NCBI RefSeq assembly: GCF_001425385.1
Contig: NZ_LMQO01000002.1
Location: 496,001 to 560,000 of the forward strand
Origin: Sphingomonas sp. Leaf407
Lineage (GTDB): Bacteria; Pseudomonadota; Alphaproteobacteria; Sphingomonadales; Sphingomonadaceae
Reading direction: 5' to 3'
Length of the DNA: 64,000 nt
Shown: in pieces, positions 30,874 to 40,127 of the stretch
How positions within the stretch are numbered: position 1 is the stretch's first letter
How the letters are laid out: each line of letters opens with the position of its first letter
Program-made: the position numbers and the translations under genes
Notes under the pieces: model-generated
What the model was told of the DNA's origin: nothing
What the model saw: only the letters and a program-made list of their open reading frames with translations
Databases searched by the model: none

Positions 30874-33474
30874 CTACTCGGCCTTTTTGGGTGCGGCCTT
30901 CTTCGCGGCGGGTTTCTTCGCCACCGGTTTTTTCGCCGGGGCGTCGGCGGCGTCGGCCTTCTTTGCGGCGGCCTTCTTCGGCGCGGCTTTCTTGGCCGGG
31001 GCCTTCTTCTTGCCCTTGGCCGGGGCGGCGGCGGCGCGGTCGTCGATCAGTTGCGCGGCTTCCTCCAGCGTGAGCGCCTGCGGGTCGATCGACTTGGGCA
31101 CCGTCGCGTTGGTCGTGCCGTCGGTGATGTAGGGGCCGTAGCGGCCTTCCATCAGTTTCAACTCGATCTCGGTGCGGGGATGGATGCCCAGCACGCGCAG
31201 CGGTTCCTTCGCCGCGCCGCGTGCCGCGCGCCCGCCGCCCGCCGCCGCTTCGGCGAGCTTGACCACGGCGGCGTTCATTCCCGTTTCGAACACGTCGGCG
31301 GTCGTCTGCAACCGGGCATATTTGCCGGCGTGTTTCAGATACGGGCCGTAGCGCCCGATCGCCGCCTCGATCGGCTCGCCCGTTTCGGGGTGGTTGCCGA
31401 TCGTGCGTGGCAGGCTGAGCAGTTTCAGCGCCCACTCCAGAGTCAGTTCGCCAATATCTTTGGGGATCGAGGCGCGCTTGGCCTCCTTGCCGTCGCCCAA
31501 CTGGATGTACGGACCGAAGCGACCCGACTTGCGCTCGACCTCAAGGCCGGTCGCCGGGTCCTTGCCGAGGCCCTCGGGACCCGAGTCGCCTTCTTCCTCG
31601 CCGCCGGGCTGCGCGAAGCGGCGGGTGTATTTGCATTCGGGATAGTTGGAGCAGGCGACGAACGCGCCGAACTTGCCGCCGCGCAGCGCCAAGCGACCCT
31701 CGCCGCAATTGGGGCACAGGCGCGGATCGGTGCCGTCGGCCCGTTCGGGGAAGAGGTAGGACCCCAGGAACTGATCGAGCTCGGCGGTGATGGCGCTGGG
31801 TTGTTGCTCCATCACTTCCGAGGTGCGCGGCTTGAAGTCGCGCCAGAAGGCTTCGAGCACCGCCTGCCACTGGGCGCGGCCGCCCGAGACGTCGTCGAGC
31901 TCTTCTTCCAGCTCGGCGGTAAAGTCGTAGCCGACATATTTCTCGAAGAAGCGTTCGAGGAAGGCGGTCAGCAGCCGCCCGGTTTCCTCGGCGAAGAAGC
32001 GGTTCTTCTCGACGCGGACATAGCCGCGATCCTTGAGCACCTGAATGATCGAGGCATAGGTCGACGGACGGCCGATGCCGAGTTCCTCCAGCCGCTTGAC
32101 CAGCGACGCTTCGGAGAAGCGCGGTGGCGGCTGGGTGAAATGCTGTTCGGCGACGACGTCCTTCTTGGCGGGGGCATCACCGGTGCGCAGCAGGGGAAGG
32201 CGGCGCGAATCCTCGTCCGCCGTATCGTCGCGGCCTTCCTCGTACAGCGCGAGATAGCCGGGGAAGAGCACGACCTGTCCGGTGGCGCGCAGGCCGGTCT
32301 GGCCGGTCTGGTCCTCCAGTTCGACGGCGGTGCGCTCCATCCGCGCCGATGCCATCTGGCTGGCGAGGGCGCGCTTCCAGATGAGGTCGTAGAGGCGGCC
32401 GTGGTCGCCCGATCCGGCGCGGTCCTTTGCAAAATCGGTCGGGCGGATCGCCTCGTGCGCTTCCTGCGCGTTCTTGGCCTTCGCCTGATACTGGCGCGGC
32501 TTGTCCGGCACGTAGCTGCCGTCGTAGCGCTTGGCGATCGCGCCGCGCGCGGCGTCGATCGCCGATCCATCCATCTGGACGCCGTCGGTCCGCATATAGG
32601 TGATCGCGCCGTCTTCGTAGAGGCTCTGCGCGATCCGCATCGTGTGGCTGGCGGCGAAGCCCAGCTTGCGCGCGGCTTCCTGTTGCAGCGTCGAGGTGGT
32701 GAAGGGCGGCGGCGGGTTGCGCGTCGCGGGCTTCGTCTCGACATTAATGACGGTGAAGCGGCCGTCGACGACCGCCGCCTTGGCGACCTCGGCCGATCCG
32801 GCATCGCCCAGCGACAGGCGGTCGAGCTTCTTGCCCTTCAATTTCACGAGGCGCGCGTCGAACGGCGTGCCGTCGGCCTCCATCTTGGCGATGACCGACC
32901 AATATTCCTGCGCGATGAACGTCTCGATCTCGCGCTCGCGCTCGACCAGCAGCCTGAGCGCCACCGACTGGACGCGGCCGGCCGACTTGGCGCCGGGCAG
33001 CTTGCGCCACAGCACCGGCGACAGGGTGAAGCCGACGAGATAGTCGAGCGCGCGGCGCGCGCGATACGCATCGATCAGGTCGGTATCGAGCTCGCGCGGG
33101 GCCTTCATCGCCGCGAGGATCGCCGGCTTGGTGATCGCGTTGAACGTGACCCGTTCGACTTCCTTGGGTAGCGCGCGGCGCTTGCGCAGCACTTCCTGCA
33201 CATGCCAGCTAATCGCCTCGCCCTCACGATCGGGATCGGTCGCGAGGATCAGGCGGTCGGCGGTCTTGGCGAGATCGGTGATCGCCTTCAACTGCTTGGT
33301 CTTGTCGGCGTAGGTTTCCCAATCCATCGCAAAGCCGTCGTCGGGCTTCACCGATCCGTCCTTGGGCGGCAGGTCGCGGACATGGCCGTAGGAGGCGAGG
33401 ACGCGATAGTCCGACCCGAGGTATTTTTCGATGGTCTTCGCCTTGGCGGGCGATTCGACGATGACGAGCTGCAT
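30874..33474 (-). CDS. topA: DNA topoisomerase I
   Basis: An 866-residue type IA topoisomerase. TOPRIM domain at 1-115 with Glu7 and the DxD pair in TDPDREGEA; catalytic Tyr293 in ITYMRTDG; one classical zinc ribbon CPNCGEGRLALRGG..CSNYPEC around residue 580; then alphaproteobacterial C-terminal repeats (GRFGPYIQLGDGKEAKRASIPK, RYGPYLKHAGKYARL, RYGPYITDG). The last 60 residues are a Lys/Ala/Pro tail built of AAKKAAPKKA units, like histone H1, likely to bind DNA non-specifically. It relaxes negative supercoils. Single gene; the start at 33474 gives the conserved MQLVIVESPAKAKTI. Confidence 0.97.
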   Translation of the reverse strand: MQLVIVESPAKAKTIEKYLGSDYRVLASYGHVRDLPPKDGSVKPDDGFAMDWETYADKTKQLKAITDLAKTADRLILATDPDREGEAISWHVQEVLRKRRALPKEVERVTFNAITKPAILAAMKAPRELDTDLIDAYRARRALDYLVGFTLSPVLWRKLPGAKSAGRVQSVALRLLVEREREIETFIAQEYWSVIAKMEADGTPFDARLVKLKGKKLDRLSLGDAGSAEVAKAAVVDGRFTVINVETKPATRNPPPPFTTSTLQQEAARKLGFAASHTMRIAQSLYEDGAITYMRTDGVQMDGSAIDAARGAIAKRYDGSYVPDKPRQYQAKAKNAQEAHEAIRPTDFAKDRAGSGDHGRLYDLIWKRALASQMASARMERTAVELEDQTGQTGLRATGQVVLFPGYLALYEEGRDDTADEDSRRLPLLRTGDAPAKKDVVAEQHFTQPPPRFSEASLVKRLEELGIGRPSTYASIIQVLKDRGYVRVEKNRFFAEETGRLLTAFLERFFEKYVGYDFTAELEEELDDVSGGRAQWQAVLEAFWRDFKPRTSEVMEQQPSAITAELDQFLGSYLFPERADGTDPRLCPNCGEGRLALRGGKFGAFVACSNYPECKYTRRFAQPGGEEEGDSGPEGLGKDPATGLEVERKSGRFGPYIQLGDGKEAKRASIPKDIGELTLEWALKLLSLPRTIGNHPETGEPIEAAIGRYGPYLKHAGKYARLQTTADVFETGMNAAVVKLAEAAAGGGRAARGAAKEPLRVLGIHPRTEIELKLMEGRYGPYITDGTTNATVPKSIDPQALTLEEAAQLIDDRAAAAPAKGKKKAPAKKAAPKKAAAKKADAADAPAKKPVAKKPAAKKAAPKKAE

Positions 33475-33642
33475 GGCGGTGGCGAACGATCCCTTACGTG
33501 TACGTGCGAGAGTGGGGAGCGGCGGGGGGTGGCGTCAAGTCGGGTGGATGCGATGGGCCTGCAACATGACAGGGTGATGGCCCGGCCCGTTGCGGCGGCT
33601 GCCCGGGGTATATACATCGTCAGTATCTATCCGGAGGCGCGA

Positions 33643-33921
33643 ATGACGAAGGCAGCGGTATTCACCATGAAGATCGAGCCGGAATTGCGGAGTGCGTTCG
33701 CAGCGGCGGCCGAAGCCGCGCACCGCCCCGCGTCGCAGGTCGTCCGCGAGTTGATGCGCGAGTATATCGACCGGCAGGAGGATGCGCGCGATCATGCCGC
33801 GTTCGTCGCCCGCAAGGTCGCCATCGCCCGCGAGGCGATCGGTCGCGACGAAGGGCGTGACGACTCCGCGGTGTCGGCCGACTTTGCCCGGCGCCGGGCG
33901 GGGCTTGTCGATCGGATATGA
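33643..33921 (+). CDS. ribbon-helix-helix antitoxin (ParD/CopG-like)
   Basis: A 92-residue protein: AAVFTMKIEPELRSAFAAAAEAAHRPASQVVRELMREYIDRQ is a ribbon-helix-helix DNA-binding domain, followed by an acidic/basic helical tail (AFVARKVAIAREAIGRDEGRDD and DFARRRAGL) that would wrap a ParE-type toxin. GGAGG lies before the ATG at 33643. The stop overlaps the toxin start (ATGA). A short ATAC..GTAT symmetry at 33613-33627 just upstream may be its operator. Confidence 0.85.
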   Translation: MTKAAVFTMKIEPELRSAFAAAAEAAHRPASQVVRELMREYIDRQEDARDHAAFVARKVAIAREAIGRDEGRDDSAVSADFARRRAGLVDRI

Positions 33922-34201
33922 GGGTTCGCTGGACGGCGCAGGCCGAAGCGGATCGACTGGCGATCTGGGACTATCTGGCAGAGCGCAACCCGCGTGCGGC
34001 GATACGAATCGACGAAGCGATCGCGGCCACCGTGTCGCGGCTTCACGAATTTCCGCACCTCGGGCATCCCGGCGCTGTCGACGGCACCAGAGAGCTTCAC
34101 CCCATCCCAGCTACCGCATCGTCTATGAGATTTTCGGGGAGTGCGTCTGGATCCTCGTGATCGTTCATGCGGCCCGTCAGTGGCCGCCGACGATCGATTG
34201 A
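33918..34201 (+). pseudogene. ParE/RelE-type toxin, frameshifted
   Basis: The frame starting at 33918 reads VRWTAQAEADRLAIWDYLAERNPRAAIRIDEAIAATVSRLHEFPHLGHPG, a normal ParE start, up to TRELHPI. From about 34094 the rest of the family (PSYRIVYEIFGECVWILVIVHAARQWPP, ending at 34201) is in another frame. Restoring one missing base near 34092-34098, next to a run of four C, would rejoin them. As it stands the product stops at 34160 with an unrelated tail and lacks the C-terminal beta strands needed for toxicity. Either a true inactivating deletion or a sequencing error in a homopolymer. Confidence 0.82.
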
Positions 34202-34210
34202 TCGCCCGGT

Positions 34211-35302
34211 TCAGCCAAGACTAACCCGTCCCCCCGCGTGCCGCTCCAGCCGTCCGGCCAGTTCCAACTCCAGCAACACCGTCTGGACGATGGCGGTGGG
34301 GCGGCCCGACTGGCGGACCAATTCGTCGACCGCGACCGGCACCGGGCCGAGCAGCGTCGTGATCCGGCTGCGGTCGCCGTCGTCGGCGTCGGCCGGGGTG
34401 GCGGGTTGCGGCACATAACCGCTACCGGGCGCGCGGAGCGCGCGCGGGTCGATCGGGCGGAGCATTTCGGCGACGTCGGCGGCGGTCTGGACCAGCGTCG
34501 CGCCTTCGCGGATCAGCAGGTTGCACCCTTGGGCGCGCGGATCGAGCGGCGATCCGGGGACGGCCATCACCTCGCGCCCCGCTTCACCCGCCAGCCGGGC
34601 GGTGATGAGCGAGCCGGACTTGGGTGCAGCCTCGATCACGACGGTGCCAAGCGACAGGCCGGCGATGATGCGGTTGCGCGAGGGGAAGTGGCGGGCGAGC
34701 GGTTGGGTGCCGGGCGGCTGTTCGGCGACGAGCAGGCCCTGCGTCGCCACCGCTTCCTGCAAATCGCGGTTCTCGGGCGGGAACACCACGTCGATGCCGC
34801 TGGCGATGACGCCGATCGTGGCATGGCCGATCGCCCCGCCGTGCGCCGCCGTGTCGATGCCGCGCGCGAGGCCGGAAACGACGACGAAACCGCCTGCGCC
34901 CAGTTCCTCGGCCAGCCCGCGTGCGAATCGCACCGCCGCCGCCGAGGCGTTGCGCGCGCCGACCAGCGCCACGCAGGGCCGGGCGGGCAGCGAGAGGTCG
35001 CCACGCACGATCAGCGCGGGCGGCGCAGTGTCCAGTTCGGCGAGGAGCGGCGGATAGTCGGGATCGCCGAGCAGCAGATAGCGCCCGCCCAGCGAACGGA
35101 CGGCGGCGATCTCGCGCCGGACGATGGCCTCGTCGGCCAGCAGCGGCGGGCGGCCGCCACCGCGCGCGGCGAGCGCGGGCAGCGCGTCGATCGCGCGAAT
35201 CGCATCGCCGTAGCGATCGATCAGCGCGCGAAAGGTAACGGGGCCGACATTGGCCGAGCGGATCAGGCGGAGCGCCGCGAAGCGCGCCGCGCTGTCAGTC
35301 AC
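34211..35302 (-). CDS. dprA: DNA processing protein DprA
   Basis: A 363-residue DprA/Smf protein. An N-terminal helical domain is followed by the extended Rossmann fold: LGDPDYPPLLAELDTAPPALIVRGD, VGARNASAAAVRFA, VVSGLARGIDTAAH, SRNRIIAGLSLGTVVIEAAPKSGSLITARLA and MAVPGSPLDPRAQGCNLLIREGA. A winged-helix DprA C-terminal domain (VAVDELVRQSGRPTAIVQTVLLELELAGRL) ends the protein. It loads RecA on incoming single-stranded DNA in natural transformation. Start is a GTG at 35302, overlapping the plsY end by 8 bases. Confidence 0.93.
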   Translation of the reverse strand: MTDSAARFAALRLIRSANVGPVTFRALIDRYGDAIRAIDALPALAARGGGRPPLLADEAIVRREIAAVRSLGGRYLLLGDPDYPPLLAELDTAPPALIVRGDLSLPARPCVALVGARNASAAAVRFARGLAEELGAGGFVVVSGLARGIDTAAHGGAIGHATIGVIASGIDVVFPPENRDLQEAVATQGLLVAEQPPGTQPLARHFPSRNRIIAGLSLGTVVIEAAPKSGSLITARLAGEAGREVMAVPGSPLDPRAQGCNLLIREGATLVQTAADVAEMLRPIDPRALRAPGSGYVPQPATPADADDGDRSRITTLLGPVPVAVDELVRQSGRPTAIVQTVLLELELAGRLERHAGGRVSLG

Positions 35303-35861
35303 GCTTGCGGCCGATCCGGGGTTCGGTGCCGACCAGCAGCCGGTCGATATTCTCGCGGTGTTTCCACAGCACGATCGCGGCCAGCCCGAGGAACAGCAGC
35401 ACCAGATCGAACCGGCCCGCCGCCGCCGCCGCGACCGGCGCGGCGACCGCCGCCGCCATGCCCGCGACCGACGAGATGCGCAGTGTGCCGAGCAGCCCGA
35501 GCCAGACGACGGCATAGGCAAGGCCGCTCAACGGGTGCAGCGCGACGACGACGCCCATCATCGTCGCCACGCCCTTGCCGCCGCGAAAGCGCAGCCACGG
35601 CGGATAGCAATGGCCGATGAACGCCGCCGCGCCCGCGACCAGTTGCTCGCCGGGAAACAGCGCGGCGACGAGTCCGACGGCGGCGGCGCCCTTCAACAGA
35701 TCGAGCAGCAGCGTGGCGGCGGCCAGCCCCTTGCGGCCGGTACGCAGGACGTTGGTGGCACCGATGTTGCCCGACCCGATCGAACGCAGATCGCCCGCGC
35801 CGGCGATGCGGGTGAGCAGGATTCCCCACGGAATCGATCCCAGTACATAGCCGATCAGCAT
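35295..35861 (-). CDS. plsY: glycerol-3-phosphate acyltransferase PlsY
   Basis: A PlsY membrane acyltransferase (188 residues from the ATG at 35861) that transfers acyl from acyl-phosphate to glycerol-3-phosphate. The three conserved loops are SIPWGILLTRIAGAGDLRSIGSGNIGATNVLRTGRKG, HCYPPWLRFRGGKGVATMMG and LWKHRENIDRLLVGTE. The ATG has no ribosome site, and the first helix would be short; a CTG at 35900 with AGGGGG 5 bases upstream adds 13 hydrophobic residues and may be the real start. It is coupled to dprA and divergent from murI. Confidence 0.93.
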   Translation of the reverse strand: MLIGYVLGSIPWGILLTRIAGAGDLRSIGSGNIGATNVLRTGRKGLAAATLLLDLLKGAAAVGLVAALFPGEQLVAGAAAFIGHCYPPWLRFRGGKGVATMMGVVVALHPLSGLAYAVVWLGLLGTLRISSVAGMAAAVAAPVAAAAAGRFDLVLLFLGLAAIVLWKHRENIDRLLVGTEPRIGRKRD

Positions 35862-36004
35862 CGCCGCGACCGGCGGCCACCAGATGATTTCGCTCGGCAG
35901 TGATGCCCCCTGAACTTGCCGTCAACGCGGGCCAAGGTAAGGGAATGGAGGATTTCTTGCAACGCGGCGGGTGCGCCGGACGCGCCGAGGGTACGGATAC
36001 GATC

Positions 36005-36802
36005 ATGACGCAGGCGATACGACCGATCCTGTTCTTCGATTCAGGCGTGGGCGGTCTGTCGGTGGTGACGCCGACGCTGGCGCTGCTGCCGAACGCGCCG
36101 ATCGTCTATGCCGCCGATTCGGCCGGGTTTCCCTATGGCACGCGGGGCGAGGGTGAGATCGCGGCGCGGGTGCCCGCGCTGCTCGGGCGGCTGGTCGAAC
36201 GGTATCGGCCCAGGCTGGTGGTGATCGCGTGCAACACCGCCTCGACGATCGCGCTGGGCGCAGTGCGCGCGGCGCTCGATGTGCCGGTGGTGGGGACCGT
36301 GCCGGCGATCAAGCCCGCCGCGCTGATGAGCCGGAGCCGCGTGATCGGGGTGCTCGGCACGCAGGCGACGGTGCGCCAGCCCTATGTCGACGATCTGGCG
36401 GCGCGCTTCGCGGCGGACTGCACCGTGCTGCGGCATGGATCGGCGGCGCTGGTCGAACTGGCCGAGGCGGCGCTGGCGGGGGTGGCGCTGCCCGAGGGGG
36501 CGGTGGCGGCGGAACTGGACGGGCTGGCGGGGCAGGCGGGGGGCGGGCGGATCGACGTGATCGTCAACGCCTGCACGCATTTCCCGCTGCTGGAGGACGC
36601 GATGCGCGTGGTGCTGCCGGGCGTTGCGTTCATTGATGGCGGGCCGGGAATCGCGCGGCGGATCGTGGCGTTGACGGAAGGGCAGGCGTTTCCGGGGACG
36701 CCTTCGCCGGGGACGCTGGTGTTCACGCGGCTGGGGGAGCGGGAGGCGGTGCTGGGTGCGGCGTTGCGGTCGCGCGGGTTCGGGGTGGTCGAGGCGCTGT
36801 AG
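36005..36802 (+). CDS. murI: glutamate racemase
   Basis: A 265-residue racemase making D-glutamate for peptidoglycan. FDSGVGGLSV with the catalytic-dyad neighbourhood, YAADSAGFPYGTRG, Cys76 in VIACNTAS and Cys190 in VNACTHFPLL are the two acid/base cysteines, and FIDGGPGIARR is also conserved. The start at 36005 gives TQAIRPILFFDSGVGG; upstream ATGs in the same frame add unrelated sequence. The gene is followed by an R5 palindrome. Confidence 0.95.
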   Translation: MTQAIRPILFFDSGVGGLSVVTPTLALLPNAPIVYAADSAGFPYGTRGEGEIAARVPALLGRLVERYRPRLVVIACNTASTIALGAVRAALDVPVVGTVPAIKPAALMSRSRVIGVLGTQATVRQPYVDDLAARFAADCTVLRHGSAALVELAEAALAGVALPEGAVAAELDGLAGQAGGGRIDVIVNACTHFPLLEDAMRVVLPGVAFIDGGPGIARRIVALTEGQAFPGTPSPGTLVFTRLGEREAVLGAALRSRGFGVVEAL

Positions 36803-36805
36803 CGA

Positions 36806-37003
36806 TTCGGGTTCACGCGAAGAAAAAGATTTGGTTCGCGCAGAGGCGCAGAGGCGCGGAGGGGGTGTGGCGCACGGTCGTTTTGCGCCGCATGGCGCTG
36901 GTCTGTGCCGCACTGTCGGATTGGGAGGGACGCTGCCGCGTCCGGGTCCTCTCTGCGCCTCCGCGCCTCCGTGCGAACCAAATCTTCTTCCTCGCGTGAA
37001 GCC
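36806..37003. repeat. R5 palindrome, simple copy
   Basis: Left part: TTCACGCGAAGAAAAAG then GGTTCGCGCAGAGGCGCAGAGGCGCGGAGG; right part is its complement (CTCTGCGCCTCCGCGCCTCC, then GCGAACCAAATCTTCTTC and CGCGTGAA) ending at 37003. The middle, about 90 bases, contains GACGCTGCCGCGTCCGG. It fills the 306-base gap between murI and hemA, leaving about 105 bases for the hemA promoter. Confidence 0.88.
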
Positions 37004-37108
37004 GACTATCCCGCGCCACGGATGGGACAATATGTCCAACCCCGGCGATCAGCGTGACCGCTTTTATCCGCTGGCAACGCCTTGTTTCAGCGGGTACACC
37101 CGCGCCCC

Positions 37109-38353
37109 ATGAGCATCGACGCACGTCCGGCCCGCTCGGTCGATTATAACCGTGTCTTCGCCCAGGCGATCGATCGTCTGCACGAGGAAGGGCGCTACCG
37201 CGTCTTTATCGACATCCTGCGTAACAAGGGGCAATTCCCCAACGCGCGCTGCTTCGCCGGGCACAACGGGCCGAAGCCGATCACCGTATGGTGCTCGAAC
37301 GACTATCTCGCGATGGGGCAGCATCCCGCCGTCATCGCGGCGATGGAGGAAGCGCTGCACGACGTCGGCGCAGGGTCGGGCGGTACGCGCAACATCGGTG
37401 GCAACACCCATTATCATATCGATCTGGAAACCGAACTCGCCGACCTGCACGGCAAGGAAGCCGCGCTGCTGTTCACCAGCGGCTATGTGTCGAACGAGGC
37501 GACGCTGTCGACGCTGGCGCGGGTGCTGCCGGGCTGCGTGATCTTTTCCGACGAGCTGAACCATGCGTCGATGATCGCCGGCATCCGCCATTCGGGCTGC
37601 GAGAAGCGGGTGTTCCGCCATAACGACCTGCATCATCTGGAAGAACTGCTGGCCGCCGAGGACCCCGCCGTCCCGAAGCTGATCGCGTTCGAGAGCGTCT
37701 ATTCGATGGACGGCGACGTCGCGCCGATCCACGCGATCTGCGATCTGGCCGACAAGTATAATGCGCTGACCTATCTCGACGAGGTGCATGCGGTGGGCAT
37801 GTACGGCGCGCGCGGCGGCGGCATTTCGGAGCGTGACGACGCGGCCGACCGGCTGACGATCGTCGAGGGGACGCTGGGCAAGGCGTTCGGGGTGATGGGC
37901 GGCTATATCGCCGCCGATCGCACGGTGATCGACGTGATCCGGTCGTACGCGCCGGGGTTCATTTTCACGACCTCGCTGTCGCCCGTGCTGGTCGCAGGCG
38001 CGCTGGCCAGCGTGCGGCATCTGAAGGCATCGTGTGCCGAGCGCGACGGGCAGCAGGCGGCGGCGGGCACGCTCAAGGCGCTGTTCGCCGACGCCGGGCT
38101 GCCGGTGATGGATACGACCACGCATATCGTGCCGCTGATGGTCGGCGATCCGGTGAAGGCCAAGCGGATCAGCGACATCCTGTTGCGCGAATATGGCGTG
38201 TATGTGCAGCCGATCAATTATCCGACGGTGCCGCGCGGGACCGAACGGCTGCGCTTCACGCCGGGGCCGGCGCATGACGAGGCGATGATGCGCGACCTGA
38301 CGGCGGCGCTGGTCGAGATCTGGGGCCGGCTGGAGTTGCGCAAGGCGGCCTGA
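37109..38353 (+). CDS. hemA: 5-aminolevulinate synthase
   Basis: A 414-residue PLP enzyme of the alpha-oxoamine synthase family, first step of the C4 (Shemin) haem route, joining glycine and succinyl-Co[19 protein letters not shown] and [16 protein letters not shown] are ALAS marks that separate it from KBL, BioF and serine palmitoyltransferase. [41 protein letters not shown] and the Schiff-base Lys258 in EGTLGKAFG are intact. The start at 37109 is chosen from the family N-terminus (VDYNRVF); the ribosome site is weak. Stand-alone gene. Confidence 0.95.
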   Translation: MSIDARPARSVDYNRVFAQAIDRLHEEGRYRVFIDILRNKGQFPNARCFAGHNGPKPITVWCSNDYLAMGQHPAVIAAMEEALHDVGAGSGGTRNIGGNTHYHIDLETELADLHGKEAALLFTSGYVSNEATLSTLARVLPGCVIFSDELNHASMIAGIRHSGCEKRVFRHNDLHHLEELLAAEDPAVPKLIAFESVYSMDGDVAPIHAICDLADKYNALTYLDEVHAVGMYGARGGGISERDDAADRLTIVEGTLGKAFGVMGGYIAADRTVIDVIRSYAPGFIFTTSLSPVLVAGALASVRHLKASCAERDGQQAAAGTLKALFADAGLPVMDTTTHIVPLMVGDPVKAKRISDILLREYGVYVQPINYPTVPRGTERLRFTPGPAHDEAMMRDLTAALVEIWGRLELRKAA

Positions 38354-38356
38354 TTT

Positions 38357-38645
38357 CAGGTTCGCGCGGAGGTCGCGAAGTTCGGAGAAGTAGAAGAATT
38401 TAGGTTCGCGCGGAGGCGCGGAGGGGTTGCGGCTCACGGTCGTTTCATACCGTTTGATCGAGGCGTCGCCCCAGCGAAGGCTGGGGCCTCAAGCGGCTCC
38501 TGTCGCGCACCAGCCCCGGGAAATCCCAGCCTTCGCTGGGATAACGCCTTGTTTCAAGGTAGATGGGACCGGAATTCACGAAGGACACTGCCGCGTCCGA
38601 ATCCTCTCTGCGCCTCTGCGCGAGCCGACCTTCCTCTTCGTATCG
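38357..38645. repeat. R5 palindrome interrupted by an R3 element
   Basis: The left arm (GGTTCGCGCGGAGG near 38358 and again at 38402, GCGCGGAGGGGTTGCGGC) and the right arm (ACTGCCGCGTCCGAATCC, TCTGCGCCTCTGCGCGA, to about 38645) are those of R5. Between them is a complete R3 element (about 38461-38572). It fills the 309-base gap between hemA and the DUF3429 gene; no gene is visible. Confidence 0.8.
38461..38572. repeat. R3 repeat nested in R5
   Basis: GCGTCGCCCCAGCGAAGGCT, a centre with GCGGCTCCTGTCGCGCACCA, the right arm TCCCAGCCTTCGCTGGGA, and an outer end AACGCCTTGTTTCAAGGTAG matching the complement of the left end of the 26393 copy. Confidence 0.8.
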
Positions 38646-38662
38646 TCACACCCACGCGCGGA

Positions 38663-39148
38663 TCAAAGTCCGCTTATCACCCGCTCCAACAGCAGCCCGG
38701 CGACCAGCGTCAGGACGGCGAGGCCGACCGATAGCGGCACCCGCAGCTTCATCCACCATGGCGGGACATGCCCCGCGCGCACCAGCGCCATGTCGACCGT
38801 GAGCGATACGAGCAGCCCGGCGGCGAGGATCGCCGCGCCCGACGTCGGGGATGGGAAGAACACCGCACCCGCCGCCAGCGCGACGAGCGAGGGCACGACC
38901 GCGACCGCCAGCCACAGTGCCAGCCCGGCCCCGGTGACGCGGGCGGCGGCGGCACCCCACCACATGCCGCCCAGAAAGCTGAGGATCAGCGCGGCGTAGA
39001 GCAGCGATAGCGTCAGCAGGAGCCCGCCGAGGAACGGATTGGTCAGCCACACGACGATCGCGATGATCGGCGGCAACAGCCCGGCATAGCCGAGCAGCAA
39101 CGCCGACACCGGTGGCTTACGCGACGGTTCGACGACCGGATCAGTCAC
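38663..39148 (-). CDS. DUF3429 membrane protein
   Basis: A 161-residue protein with about five membrane segments. The N-terminal LLLGYAGLLPPIIAIVVWL and LLYAALILSFLGGMWWG match the DUF3429 family, whose members are small inner-membrane proteins of unknown function. The second gene of a two-gene operon, its start overlapping the end of the upstream lipoprotein gene by 8 bases. Confidence 0.85.
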   Translation of the reverse strand: MTDPVVEPSRKPPVSALLLGYAGLLPPIIAIVVWLTNPFLGGLLLTLSLLYAALILSFLGGMWWGAAAARVTGAGLALWLAVAVVPSLVALAAGAVFFPSPTSGAAILAAGLLVSLTVDMALVRAGHVPPWWMKLRVPLSVGLAVLTLVAGLLLERVISGL

Positions 39149-39614
39149 GGCAATAGCCTTCGCCCGACGCCACGGTCAGGCAGTCGCGCTTGTCCGCCAG
39201 CCATTTGAGGCCGGTCGCCGCGCCGTCGGACGGGCGCAGCAGCAGCGTTTCGCCGCCGCGCTCGAAGCGGATGCCCTCGGGCGTCACCGTGCCGGCGAAG
39301 CTGCCCTTGTTGTCGAGGTCATACTGCATCTCGAGTTGCACGTCGCCCTGTGCCGGATCGCTGACGACCAGGTACATTCCCTCGACGCCGGTCCAGCGGC
39401 CGAGGTAGCGCGTGGCGCTCGCCAGCGGCGTGGCGGTGGCGCTGGGGGTCGGCGTGGGTGTCGCCGACGGGGTAGGCGAGCGGGGGGCCGGCAGGTCGGC
39501 CTCGGCGCTGTTCTCGATCGCGGCCTGGGTGGCGGCCCCTTCGCTGCGCCGTTCGTTCGCTCCGCAGCCGGCCAGTGCCACCGACAGTCCCAGTCCGATC
39601 ATCGCCCATCGCAT
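39141..39614 (-). CDS. putative lipoprotein of unknown function
   Basis: A 157-residue lipoprotein: signal peptide with lipobox LAGC (Cys about 17), a linker made of Pro-Thr-Ser repeats (SPTPSATPTPTPSATATP), then a compact domain YLGRWTGVEGMYLVVSD, LQMQYDLDNKGSFAGTV-like strands and CLTVASGEGYC with a likely disulfide. The domain looks like a small beta barrel. It leads the operon with the DUF3429 gene. Confidence 0.8.
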   Translation of the reverse strand: MRWAMIGLGLSVALAGCGANERRSEGAATQAAIENSAEADLPAPRSPTPSATPTPTPSATATPLASATRYLGRWTGVEGMYLVVSDPAQGDVQLEMQYDLDNKGSFAGTVTPEGIRFERGGETLLLRPSDGAATGLKWLADKRDCLTVASGEGYCRD

Positions 39615-39686
39615 CCGCCCGACTCCTTAGGCATTGCCTTCTTCTCGACCTAGCGCGCCGTGTCACGTCCCGCTAGAAGCTGCGCC

Positions 39687-40127
39687 ATGGCCCGTATCGC
39701 ACTCGCTTCCGACCATGCCGCCCTCGCGCTCAAGGCAGAACTCGCCACTTGGTTGCATGGCGAGGGGCATGACGTATCCGATCTTGGCCCGCATGAGGCG
39801 GCGAGCGTCGATTATCCCGACTATGGCTACAAGCTCGCGCAGGCGGTGGCGGGGGGCGAGGCCGACTTCGGCGTGGCGCTGTGCGGGTCGGGAATCGGCA
39901 TCTCGATCGCGGTGAACCGGGTGGCGGCGTGCCGCTGTGCCTTGGTATCCGAACCGTTGTCCGCCGCGCTGGCGCGCGAGCATAACGATGCGAACGTGAT
40001 CGCGATGGGGGCGCGGCTGGTGGGGTCGGAGATGGCGAAGGCTTGTCTGTCGGCGTTTTTGTCGACGCCGTTCGGGGGGGATCGGCATCGGCGGCGGGTC
40101 GACAAGCTGGGCAATCCGCCGGTTTGA
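39687..40127 (+). CDS. rpiB: ribose-5-phosphate isomerase B
   Basis: A 146-residue RpiB/LacA-type isomerase: RIALASDHAALALKAELATWL, DLGPHEAASVDYPDYGYKLAQAV, the active-site Cys in FGVALCGSGIGISIAVNR (Cys near residue 70) and REHNDANVIAMGARLVG. It interconverts ribose 5-phosphate and ribulose 5-phosphate. Next on the strand is glyA, but a 700-base block of nested repeats separates the two, so they are probably transcribed separately. Confidence 0.93.
   Translation: MARIALASDHAALALKAELATWLHGEGHDVSDLGPHEAASVDYPDYGYKLAQAVAGGEADFGVALCGSGIGISIAVNRVAACRCALVSEPLSAALAREHNDANVIAMGARLVGSEMAKACLSAFLSTPFGGDRHRRRVDKLGNPPV

Noticed and set aside
37109..38353. The alpha-oxoamine synthase as serine palmitoyltransferase, expected in sphingomonads
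   Set aside because: The N-terminal [16 protein letters not shown] and [10 protein letters not shown] segments are those of 5-aminolevulinate synthase.
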